This document shows, piece by piece, positions 16,893 to 23,760 of a DNA stretch of 64,000 bases. Every line of letters starts with the position of its first letter. The first letter of the stretch is position 1. The DNA comes from Streptomyces venezuelae (lineage in GTDB: Bacteria > Actinomycetota > Actinomycetes > Streptomycetales > Streptomycetaceae), in NCBI RefSeq assembly GCF_008642355.1, contig NZ_CP029193.1, positions 2,318,001-2,382,000 on the forward strand. The letters run 5' to 3'. A model generated the notes under the pieces. That model searched no databases. It worked only from the letters and a program-made list of their open reading frames with translations, and had not been told where the DNA came from. Made by a program: the position numbers and the translations under genes.

Positions 16893-18304
16893 GTGGCCCT
16901 GCTTTCGTGGTGAGGTCCTGCAACTTCGGGGGCGGCCTCGGCCGCGGGAAGGGCGTGGCCGCGCGCGACCGCGCGGGCGGCGCCGCGTCCCGCGGAGCGT
17001 TCGATCTCCGCGCGGTACAGCTCCGCCGTGCCCTGCGCGGCGCGCGCCCACGTGAACTTGGCCAGGACGCGTTCGCGGCCCGCCGCGCCGAGCCTGGCCC
17101 GCAGGTCGCCGTCGCCGTCGCCGAGCAGCCGGTTCAGGCCGTGCGCCAGCGCGCCCGCGTCGCCCGGCGGCACCGCGAGGCAGGTCTCCCCGTCGGGGCC
17201 CGCGACCTCCGGGATCGCGCCGCCGGTGGTGGCGAGGAGCGGCGTGCCGGTCGCCATCGCCTCCGCCGCGGGGAGGGAGAACCCCTCGTACAGCGAAGGG
17301 ACGCAGGCGACCTGCGCCGAGCGGACGAGGTCGACGAGTTCGGCGTCGGTGATGCCCTTGACGAACTCGACGGCGCCTTCGAGGCCGTGGCGCTCGATGG
17401 CCTGGGCGACGGGGCCGTCCTCGGCGCGCTTGCCGACGACGACGAGGTGGGCGCCGGGGTGGTCGGCGCGGACCTTGGCGAGCGCCTCGACGAGGTGGAC
17501 GAGGCCCTTGAGCGGCACGTCGGCGCTGGACGTGGTCACGATGCGGCCGGGCACCTCAGGGACCGCGGGGTCCGGTGAGAAGAGGTTCGTGTCGGCGCCG
17601 ATGTGGACGACCTCGATGCGGTCCGGGCGGACGCCGAGGTGGTCGACGATCTCCTGCCGGGACGTGCCGGAGACGGTGAGGACCGAGGGGAGGCGGCGCG
17701 CGACGCGCTTCTGCATGCGCGTGAACGCATACCAGCGGCGGACGGAGGCGCGGCGCTTCCAGTCGGGCGCGGCGTCCAGTTCCAGCTGCCGGTCGACGGT
17801 GATGGGGTGGTGGATCGTGGTGACCAGGGGCGCGCCGAGGTCGCCGAGGAGGCCGTACCCGAGGGTCTGGTTGTCGTGCACGACGTCGAAGTCGCCGCGC
17901 CGGGCGCGCAGGTGGCGGCGGGCGCGCAGGCTGAAGGTGGCGGGCTCGGGGAAGCCGCCGGTCCACATCGTCGCCACTTCGAGGGCGTCGACCCAGTCGC
18001 GGTACTCGTCGCGCTTCGGGGTGCGGAAGGGGTCCGGCGAGCGGTAGAGGTCGAGGCTGGGGAGCTCGGTGAGCTTGAGGCCCGCCAGGTCCTCACCCTC
18101 GTCGAGGACGGGGTAGGGCTGCGCGCCGATCACTTCGACGCTGTGGCCGAGCCGGGCGAGTTCGCGGGAGAGGTGCCGTACGTAGACACCCTGTCCCCCG
18201 CAGAACGGGTTCCCCTTGTACGTGAGGAGCGCGATGCGCAACGGGCGCTCGCCGTCGGCGCCGGAGCCCTTGCGGGAGCGTGCCTCCATGGCCTCAGCGG
18301 TCAC
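16886..18304 (-). CDS. Glycosyltransferase family 4
   Basis: A 472-residue GT-B fold enzyme. The N-terminal acceptor domain begins RIALLTYKGNPFCGGQGVYVRHLSREL. The C-terminal nucleotide-sugar domain has GADTNLFSPDP, VVVGKRAEDGP and the E-x7-E motif region SLYEGFSLPAAEAMATGTPLLAT. Its GTG start is preceded by AAGGGGG. It is the first gene of a three-gene overlapping operon (methyltransferase, alpha-barrel protein) and is divergent from the kstR-like gene. A perfect KstR-type site lies 55 bases upstream of its start, nearer to this gene than to kstR, so the operon may belong to the same regulon. The acceptor cannot be deduced. Confidence 0.9.
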   Translation of the reverse strand: MTAEAMEARSRKGSGADGERPLRIALLTYKGNPFCGGQGVYVRHLSRELARLGHSVEVIGAQPYPVLDEGEDLAGLKLTELPSLDLYRSPDPFRTPKRDEYRDWVDALEVATMWTGGFPEPATFSLRARRHLRARRGDFDVVHDNQTLGYGLLGDLGAPLVTTIHHPITVDRQLELDAAPDWKRRASVRRWYAFTRMQKRVARRLPSVLTVSGTSRQEIVDHLGVRPDRIEVVHIGADTNLFSPDPAVPEVPGRIVTTSSADVPLKGLVHLVEALAKVRADHPGAHLVVVGKRAEDGPVAQAIERHGLEGAVEFVKGITDAELVDLVRSAQVACVPSLYEGFSLPAAEAMATGTPLLATTGGAIPEVAGPDGETCLAVPPGDAGALAHGLNRLLGDGDGDLRARLGAAGRERVLAKFTWARAAQGTAELYRAEIERSAGRGAARAVARGHALPAAEAAPEVAGPHHESRATC

Positions 18305-18359
18305 TCTCGGGCCCCCTTCTCCCTGCAGTTCTCCGCGAGGTTACGCCGGGACGGTAATC

Positions 18360-18373
18360 TAGAACAAGTTTCA
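18360..18373. promoter_or_regulatory. KstR-type operator between the glycosyltransferase operon and kstR
   Basis: TAGAACAAGTTTCA is a perfect match to TNNAACNNGTTNNA and differs from the site at 8013 by one base in the free centre. It sits 55 bases from the glycosyltransferase start and 145 bases from the kstR start. KstR of mycobacteria is known to bind its own promoter. Confidence 0.75.
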
Positions 18374-18518
18374 GACTGGATCGCTGAATGATCGCTGGAC
18401 GAGCTTTGAATCTACCGGCAGGTAGGCGAGGTGTAAGGCCCGGATCAGGTGATTCGCGCCACGACGGGCTCCCTGCCATGCTGTGCGATCTCGCGAGGCG
18501 TAGCGGAGGGGCATCGAC

Positions 18519-19139
18519 ATGACAGCGGAAGCCAAGGCGGCGAACCCTGCGGCGCCCGCCCTCACCGAGCGCCAGGAGGCGCGCCGCCGCCGCATCCTGC
18601 ACGCCAGCGCGCAACTGGCCAGCCGGGGCGGCTTCGACGCGGTGCAGATGCGGGAGGTCGCCGAGGCGGCGGGTGTCGCACTCGGCACGCTGTACCGGTA
18701 CTTCCCCTCGAAGGTCCATCTGCTGGTCGCCACGATGCAGGACCAGCTGCAGCACATGCACACGACGATCCGGAAGCGTCCGCCGGCCGGTGAGACGCCC
18801 GCCGAGCGGGTCGCCGAGACGCTGATGCGGGCTTTTCGGGCGTTGCAGCGCGAGCCGCACCTGGCGGACGCGATGGTGCGGGCGCTGACCTTCGCGGACC
18901 GCTCCGTCAGCCCCGAGGTGGACACCGTGTCGCGGCTGACGACGGCGATCATCCTGGACGCGATGGGCCTGGAGGAGACGCCGACCGCGCAGCAGCTGTC
19001 CGCGGTGCGCGTCATCGAGCACACCTGGCACTCGGCGCTCATCACCTGGCTGTCGGGCCGCGCCTCCATCGCCCAGGTGAAGATCGACATCGAGACGGTC
19101 TGCCGCCTGATCGATCTGACGGCGAAGCCTTGCCCATAG
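18519..19139 (+). CDS. kstR: TetR-family repressor, KstR-like
   Basis: A 206-residue TetR regulator. The N-terminal helix-turn-helix (about residues 25-72: ILHASAQLASRGGFDAV, VAEAAGVALGTLYRYFPSK) is followed by a ligand domain. From memory, GGFDAVQMREVAEAA, GTLYRYFPSKVHLLV and HSALITWLSGRAS align closely with KstR (Rv3574), the repressor of cholesterol catabolism in mycobacteria whose ligands are steroid CoA thioesters. Strong support comes from the window: perfect copies of the KstR operator lie in its own divergent promoter and before the acyl-CoA dehydrogenase and metallo-hydrolase genes, with near-matches before fadA5 and cyp125. GGAGGGG lies 7 bases before the ATG. It probably represses all of these. 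Confidence 0.88.
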   Translation: MTAEAKAANPAAPALTERQEARRRRILHASAQLASRGGFDAVQMREVAEAAGVALGTLYRYFPSKVHLLVATMQDQLQHMHTTIRKRPPAGETPAERVAETLMRAFRALQREPHLADAMVRALTFADRSVSPEVDTVSRLTTAIILDAMGLEETPTAQQLSAVRVIEHTWHSALITWLSGRASIAQVKIDIETVCRLIDLTAKPCP

Positions 19140-19217
19140 CTTGTCGGACCAAGCCCTGCCCATAGCCTCGCAGCGGGGTTTCACGCATAGCCTGTCGGCG
19201 CCCGCGTGCCCATAAGC
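19131..19217 (+). repeat. Four direct repeats, about 25-base period, after kstR
   Basis: CATAGC occurs at 19135, 19161 and 19186 and, as CATAAGC, at 19211. The flanking bases are similar (TGCCCATAGC at 19131 and 19157; CTGTCGG or TTGTCGG after two copies). The first copy covers the kstR stop codon and the last ends about 165 bases before ramR. It may be a degenerate duplication or a set of regulator sites for ramR. Confidence 0.55.
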
Positions 19218-19381
19218 CGTCCGTCACCTGTCCGACGCACGGGGGGCGCACAACCGTATGGCAAATGCGCCCCTGCCCCTCCCCTTGGCCAGTTCTCTGC
19301 GTCACGACCGGGGTACTCACCGCTATGAATGTCACCGTGCTTGAACGGAGCAACCGGAGCTTGGAGCTGGAGGGGCAGAGC

Positions 19382-19990
19382 GTGATCCGGGTTCTTCTCG
19401 TGCACGACGCCTGTCTGTTGCGAATGGCTCTGGCGGAGCAACTCGCCCGCGAGCCGGATCTGGAGGTGTTCCACGCGCCGTGGTCCCATGCGCGCGGGCG
19501 GTACCGGAGCGTACGACCGGACTTATGCGTGGTGGACCTCGATGATGAGGCCACCTACGCGCATGCTCCGCTCGGCGACCTCACCGGACCGTCCGCGGTG
19601 GGGAGAGGGTGTCGGGTCCTCGTGCTCGCCACCGCCAACCGTCCGGGCCAGCTGCGCCGGGCCGCCGAGGCGGACGCACTCGGCTATGTGAACAAGGCGA
19701 GCGCGCCGGACCGGCTGCTCGCGGGGATCAGACAGGTGGCGGCGGGCCAGCGCTTCGTCGACGACTCACTGGGCTTCGGCTTCCTCAAGGCGGCGCAGAT
19801 GCCGCTCACCCGGCGCGAGCTGAGCGTGCTCTCACTCGCCGCCGGGGGCGCGTCGGTCGCCGAGATCGCCAACAGCCTCCATCTGTCCCACGGAACGGTG
19901 CGCAACTACATGGCCGCGATCACCCGGAAGACCGGGGCGCGGAACAGGATCGACGCGATACGGATCTCGCAGGGAGAGGGGTGGGTGTGA
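19382..19990 (+). CDS. ramR: RamR/AmfR-type response regulator of the ram cluster
   Basis: A 202-residue LuxR-type regulator and the expected activator of the ramCSAB operon. The receiver has HD (8-9) where most have two acidic residues, a likely acceptor Asp52 (VVDLDDE) and the conserved Lys in GYVNKAS. The helix-turn-helix at about 140-195 reads LTRRELSVL through LHLSHGTVRNYM. I choose the GTG at 19382 (AGGGG 6 bases upstream; the receiver starts at once); ATG 19325 and an earlier start at 19265 are possible. Codon 48 is TTA (19523-19525), so translation should depend on the bldA tRNA. Its 3' end overlaps the convergent ramB by 159 bases. No partner kinase is adjacent. Confidence 0.88.
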   Translation: MIRVLLVHDACLLRMALAEQLAREPDLEVFHAPWSHARGRYRSVRPDLCVVDLDDEATYAHAPLGDLTGPSAVGRGCRVLVLATANRPGQLRRAAEADALGYVNKASAPDRLLAGIRQVAAGQRFVDDSLGFGFLKAAQMPLTRRELSVLSLAAGGASVAEIANSLHLSHGTVRNYMAAITRKTGARNRIDAIRISQGEGWV

Positions 19991-21733
19991 CACGGCGGCC
20001 TCCTCGTCCGGGGCCGCACCCCACTCCCCCGCACCGTTGAGGTCCCGGTAGAGAGGGGAACGTTCCATCAGCTCGTCGTGCCGGCCGCACAGGGCGTGCG
20101 CCCCGTCCATCACCAGGACGCGGTCGGCACGGCGGGCCGAGCTGATGCGGTGGGCGATGACCACCAGCGTGCCGCCCGGACGGGCCGCGAACGCGCGCTC
20201 GGCGCGGGACTCCGCGACCGGGTCGAGGTGACAGGTCGCCTCGTCGAGGATCACGAGCGGGGCGTACGACAGGTAGGCGCGGGTCAGCGCGATCAGCTGG
20301 CGCTCCCCCGCCGACAGTTCGGCCGGGACCAGATCGGCGTCCGGGCCGCCGAGCCGTTCGACGAGCGGGGTCAGGCCGATCGCCTCGGCGGCGGCGAGCA
20401 GCTCCGGATCCGGGACGGGGTCCTCCCGGAGGTAGCGCAGGTTGTCGCGCAGCGTCCCGGTGAAGACGTACGCCTCCTGCGGGATGAGGACGCGTCGCCC
20501 GACGGCCCCCGGCCCGCGCACGGCGTGCCCGTCGACGCGTACGTCGCCCGCGTCCGGTTCGAGCAGTCCGGCAACAATTCCGGCCATAGTGGATTTGCCG
20601 ATGCCGCTGGGTCCGACGACGGCGAGGTGCTCGCCCCGCGCGACGGTGAGCTCCAGGTCCTTCAGGACGGGTTCGGCGTGGGGGCCGTAGGCGAAGGTGA
20701 GGGCGGAGAGACGGAGGGCGGGGGCCGGGGAGGTCCGGCGCTCGGGTGTCACGTCCTCACACGGTGCGGAGTTCCCCGGCGCGTCCCAGATCAGGCGCCG
20801 CAGGACGATCGCCAGACGCGAACCGCTCGCGCCCAGACCGTGGACCAGGTTGTGGAGAGCGGGGAGCAGGGCCTGCGTGACGTACGCGAGGGCGCCCACC
20901 AGCGCGCCCGGGGTGACCCCGTTGGCCAGGAGCCAGGGGCCCGTGGCGAGGAGCAGCACCAGCGGGAGCTGGCCGCCGATCGCCAGGGCCGCCGTGCGCA
21001 GGACGCCCCAGCGGGCGAGGGTGCCGGCCGCGGCGTACTCCGCGGCGACGCCCCGGTCGATCCCCTCGGCCACGTCCTGTTCCGCGCCCGCCGCGGCCAC
21101 GTCCCGCAACCCCGGCGCCACGACGCCCAGTTGTCCCGCCAGCTCCTCGTCCGCGACCAGGAACTCCTCCTGCCTGCGGGCCAGCGGGCGCAGCGTCGCC
21201 ACGAACAGGCCGATCCCGGCGAGCAGCGGCGGCGCGACCACCAGGAGAAGCAGCGGGTCCAGCGAGAACAGGCCGACCAGCGCGCCCACGGCCGTGAAGA
21301 CGAAGGAGCGGGAGACCATCACCAGGCCCGCGAAGGTGTCCCTGGCGATCTCCACCTGCTGGGTGAGCCGCGACACGGCGCCGCCGTCCGCCTCCCGCAG
21401 CCCGCGCCCGACCACCTGCCGCACCAGGGAGTCCCGCAGCGGTTCCACCAGGTCGGCGACCGCGCGGTACACGCGCCCCGTGCCGTACGCGGCGACGAGC
21501 ACGCCGAGCGCGGCCGCGCCCAGCCAGCCGAGGCCGACCGACTCGCGTCCGTCGAGGAATCCGTCGTCGAGTGCGTGCGCGAGGGCGTACCCGGTGAGGA
21601 ACGTCTGCCCGGTCTCCAGGACGGACCACAGCGCGAGCCGCAGTACGACCCGCCACCTGCGCCACAGGAAGCGGACACCCCTGCGGTACGGGCCCGGTGG
21701 CGGCGTCGGTGTGGCCTCGGAGGACCGGTTCAC
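19832..21733 (-). CDS. ramB: ABC exporter subunit RamB (fused membrane and ATPase domains)
   Basis: A 633-residue half-transporter. Six membrane helices lie at about 25-310. The ATPase domain at about 345-580 has Walker A GPSGIGKST, signature LSAGERQ, Walker B LVILDEATCHLD and the H-loop VIAHRISS. The Glu after Walker B is present, so this is the catalytically complete half. The GTG at 21733 overlaps the ramA stop (GTGA). With RamA it should form the heterodimer that exports the lanthipeptide. The last about 50 codons run antisense through the ramR helix-turn-helix; I see no earlier stop, and the extension looks non-domain. Confidence 0.88.
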   Translation of the reverse strand: MNRSSEATPTPPPGPYRRGVRFLWRRWRVVLRLALWSVLETGQTFLTGYALAHALDDGFLDGRESVGLGWLGAAALGVLVAAYGTGRVYRAVADLVEPLRDSLVRQVVGRGLREADGGAVSRLTQQVEIARDTFAGLVMVSRSFVFTAVGALVGLFSLDPLLLLVVAPPLLAGIGLFVATLRPLARRQEEFLVADEELAGQLGVVAPGLRDVAAAGAEQDVAEGIDRGVAAEYAAAGTLARWGVLRTAALAIGGQLPLVLLLATGPWLLANGVTPGALVGALAYVTQALLPALHNLVHGLGASGSRLAIVLRRLIWDAPGNSAPCEDVTPERRTSPAPALRLSALTFAYGPHAEPVLKDLELTVARGEHLAVVGPSGIGKSTMAGIVAGLLEPDAGDVRVDGHAVRGPGAVGRRVLIPQEAYVFTGTLRDNLRYLREDPVPDPELLAAAEAIGLTPLVERLGGPDADLVPAELSAGERQLIALTRAYLSYAPLVILDEATCHLDPVAESRAERAFAARPGGTLVVIAHRISSARRADRVLVMDGAHALCGRHDELMERSPLYRDLNGAGEWGAAPDEEAAVSHPPLSLRDPYRVDPVPRPGLPGDRGHVVAHRSVGQMEAVGDLGDRRAPGGE

Positions 21734-23457
21734 GAGCCGAACACCTGCCGGTACTCAGCCCGTTGCCACAGCTCCGCGTGCGTGCCCACGGCCCGGATCC
21801 GGCCCTCGTGCAGCCAGGCCACCGTGTCGGCGCGGGCCGCCGTCGCCGCGCGGTGGGCGATGATCAGGCGGCTCCGGTGCGGGGTGTGGCGGAGCAGGGC
21901 CTCGGCGATGTGGTGCTCGGTGACCGTGTCCAGGCTGGACATCGCGTCGTCGAGGATGAGGAACCGCCCGCCGCGCGCGAACGCCCGCGCCAGGCCGAGG
22001 CGTTGGGCCTCGCCGCCGGACAGGGGTGCTTCGGCGCAGGGGGTGGCGTAGCCGTCGGGGAGGCGGGTGATGAAGGGGTCGGCGCGGGCGGCGCGGGCCG
22101 CCTCGCGGACGCGTTCGGGTGCCGGGCGGGGCGCGCCGAAACCGATGGTGCCCTCCAGGGTGGCGCCGAGCAGTGCGGGCCGCTCGAAGGCGTAGCCGAC
22201 CTCGCGGCGCAGTTCCTCGCGGCTGAGCGAGTCGAGGGGGACGCCGTCGAGGGCCACGTCTCCTTCGTCGGGGTCGGCGAGGCGGCCCGCGAGGGCGGCG
22301 AGCAGGGACTTCCCGGCGCCGGACCGGCCGACCACGGCGACCGTGGAGCCCGCGGGGACCGTGAGGTCGACGCCGTCGAGCACGGTGCGCCCGCCGCGGC
22401 TCGCCCGCACCCCGCGCAGCTCCAACCGGCCGCCGGCGGGCGGGAGTCCACGAGTCCCGTGGACCGTCTCGGGTTCCGCGAGCACCTCTTCCAGACGTCG
22501 CGCCGCGGCCCGCGCCCGTACCAGGCCGCCGAGCTGTCCGACGAGCATGCCGACGCCGGTGGCGAGCACCGCGTACCGGGACGCGGCCAGCAGGTCGCCG
22601 ACGCTGATGCGTTCCTGGAGCACGAGATGGCCCGCCACCGCGGCGACCGCGATCTGCAGCAGCGGTGCGACGGCGACGGCCTGGGCCTGGGAGCGGCCCT
22701 GGACGCGCCACATCCGGTGGCCCTGGCGGGAGAGTTCGGGCAGCGTCCGCAGGACCCGTGCCGCCTCCTTGTCCTCGGTGTGCGCGGCGGCGATGGTCCG
22801 CGCCCCGCCGATCGCCTCGCTGAGGCGGCCCGCGATGTCGCCCTGGACCTGCTGGTAGCGGGCCACGCAGTCGGAGGAGACGCGCACGAACGCGCGCAGG
22901 AGGAAGAAGAGGACGGGTGCGCCCGCGACGAACGCCACGGCGAGCCAGCCGTCGATGAGGGCGAGGGCGACCACGGCGCCGACGGGGGTGACCAGGGCGG
23001 CGAGGAGCGCGGCGGCGGTGGCGGGCGCGATGCCCGCGTGCGCGGCGTTGTCGATGAGGCGGGCGACGAGGTCGCCGGGGGCGAAGCGGGCGGTGGTGCG
23101 CGGTCCGACGGCGAGCACGTGGCGGACGACGCGTCCGCGCAGCCAGGCCGTGGTGCGGGCGTTGGTGGTGCCGGTGAGGACGCCGTCGAGGGCGTCGAGG
23201 AGTGCGCTCGCGGCGATCAGTGCGGCGCAGGCGAGGATCCAGCGGGTGGCGTCGGTGTCGCCGCGGCCGGTGAGGTGGCCGGTGAGGACGGCGTCCAGGG
23301 CGCGGCCGATGGCGAGCGGCAGGAGCAGGGCGGCGCCCGATCCCGCGACGGCGCAGAGGGCGAGGACGGTGCAGCGGGCGGCGCTGTACCGGGTCGCGGC
23401 GCCCAACAGGTGTGCGGAGGTGGCGGGTTGTTCGGGGCGGGTGGTGGTCGTCGCCAT
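21730..23457 (-). CDS. ramA: ABC exporter subunit RamA (fused membrane and ATPase domains)
   Basis: A 575-residue half-transporter with six membrane helices (about 20-300) and an ATPase domain (about 340-570): Walker A GRSGAGKSLL, signature LSGGEAQR, Walker B FLILDDAMSSLD and H-loop IIAHRAA. The residue after Walker B is Asp rather than Glu, so one of the two ATP sites of the RamA/RamB heterodimer is probably weakened, as in other asymmetric exporters. It is separated from ramS by 135 bases containing a strong hairpin, and overlaps ramB at its stop. Its role is export of the modified RamS peptide. Confidence 0.9.
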   Translation of the reverse strand: MATTTTRPEQPATSAHLLGAATRYSAARCTVLALCAVAGSGAALLLPLAIGRALDAVLTGHLTGRGDTDATRWILACAALIAASALLDALDGVLTGTTNARTTAWLRGRVVRHVLAVGPRTTARFAPGDLVARLIDNAAHAGIAPATAAALLAALVTPVGAVVALALIDGWLAVAFVAGAPVLFFLLRAFVRVSSDCVARYQQVQGDIAGRLSEAIGGARTIAAAHTEDKEAARVLRTLPELSRQGHRMWRVQGRSQAQAVAVAPLLQIAVAAVAGHLVLQERISVGDLLAASRYAVLATGVGMLVGQLGGLVRARAAARRLEEVLAEPETVHGTRGLPPAGGRLELRGVRASRGGRTVLDGVDLTVPAGSTVAVVGRSGAGKSLLAALAGRLADPDEGDVALDGVPLDSLSREELRREVGYAFERPALLGATLEGTIGFGAPRPAPERVREAARAARADPFITRLPDGYATPCAEAPLSGGEAQRLGLARAFARGGRFLILDDAMSSLDTVTEHHIAEALLRHTPHRSRLIIAHRAATAARADTVAWLHEGRIRAVGTHAELWQRAEYRQVFGS

Positions 23458-23520
23458 GCGGTACGGGTCTCCGTCGCCTCGTGGGCCGTAGGCGTTGGCA
23501 GGGGGCCGGTGGCAGGGGTG

Positions 23521-23560
23521 AAGCCCGGGCGGGCCCCTTGCGGGGTGCCGCCCGGGCCTT
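23521..23560 (-). terminator. Hairpin between ramS and ramA, probable attenuator
   Basis: GCCCGGGCGG (23523-23532) pairs with CCGCCCGGGC (23548-23557). The loop holds a second small stem (CCCC/GGGG). It lies 33 bases beyond the ramS stop and before ramA. A partial terminator here would make the short precursor message far more abundant than the exporter message. Confidence 0.7.
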
Positions 23561-23592
23561 CAAACGCCTAGCCGTTCAGCTGGGGGCAGACG

Positions 23593-23715
23593 TCAGAGGC
23601 AGAGCACGATGCTGGCGTCGCTCCAGCAGAGGAGGAGGCTGGCCACGCTGCCGCCACCGCCGCCGCCACCGGTCATCTCGTCGGATTCCATGCTCTGCAG
23701 GTCGAGGAGTGCCAT
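23593..23715 (-). CDS. ramS: RamS/AmfS-type class III lanthipeptide precursor
   Basis: A 40-residue precursor. The leader begins MALLDLQSMESDE, matching the LFDLQSME-type recognition leader of SapB and AmfS precursors. A run of seven glycines (16-22) follows, then the core SVASLLLCWSDASIVLCL. The core holds two SxxSxxxC units (Ser23/Ser26/Cys30 and Ser32/Ser35/Cys39), the pattern class III synthetases convert to lanthionine or labionin rings. A hydrophobic two-ring product should be a SapB-like surfactant that lowers surface tension for aerial growth. GAGAGG lies 8 bases before the ATG. ramC ends 45 bases upstream. The Gly run is unlike SapB and may be part of the leader/core hinge. Confidence 0.92.
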   Translation of the reverse strand: MALLDLQSMESDEMTGGGGGGGSVASLLLCWSDASIVLCL

Positions 23716-23760
23716 GAAACTAACCTCTCTCTTGGGGGAGTTGCTTTTCATGGGGTTGTG

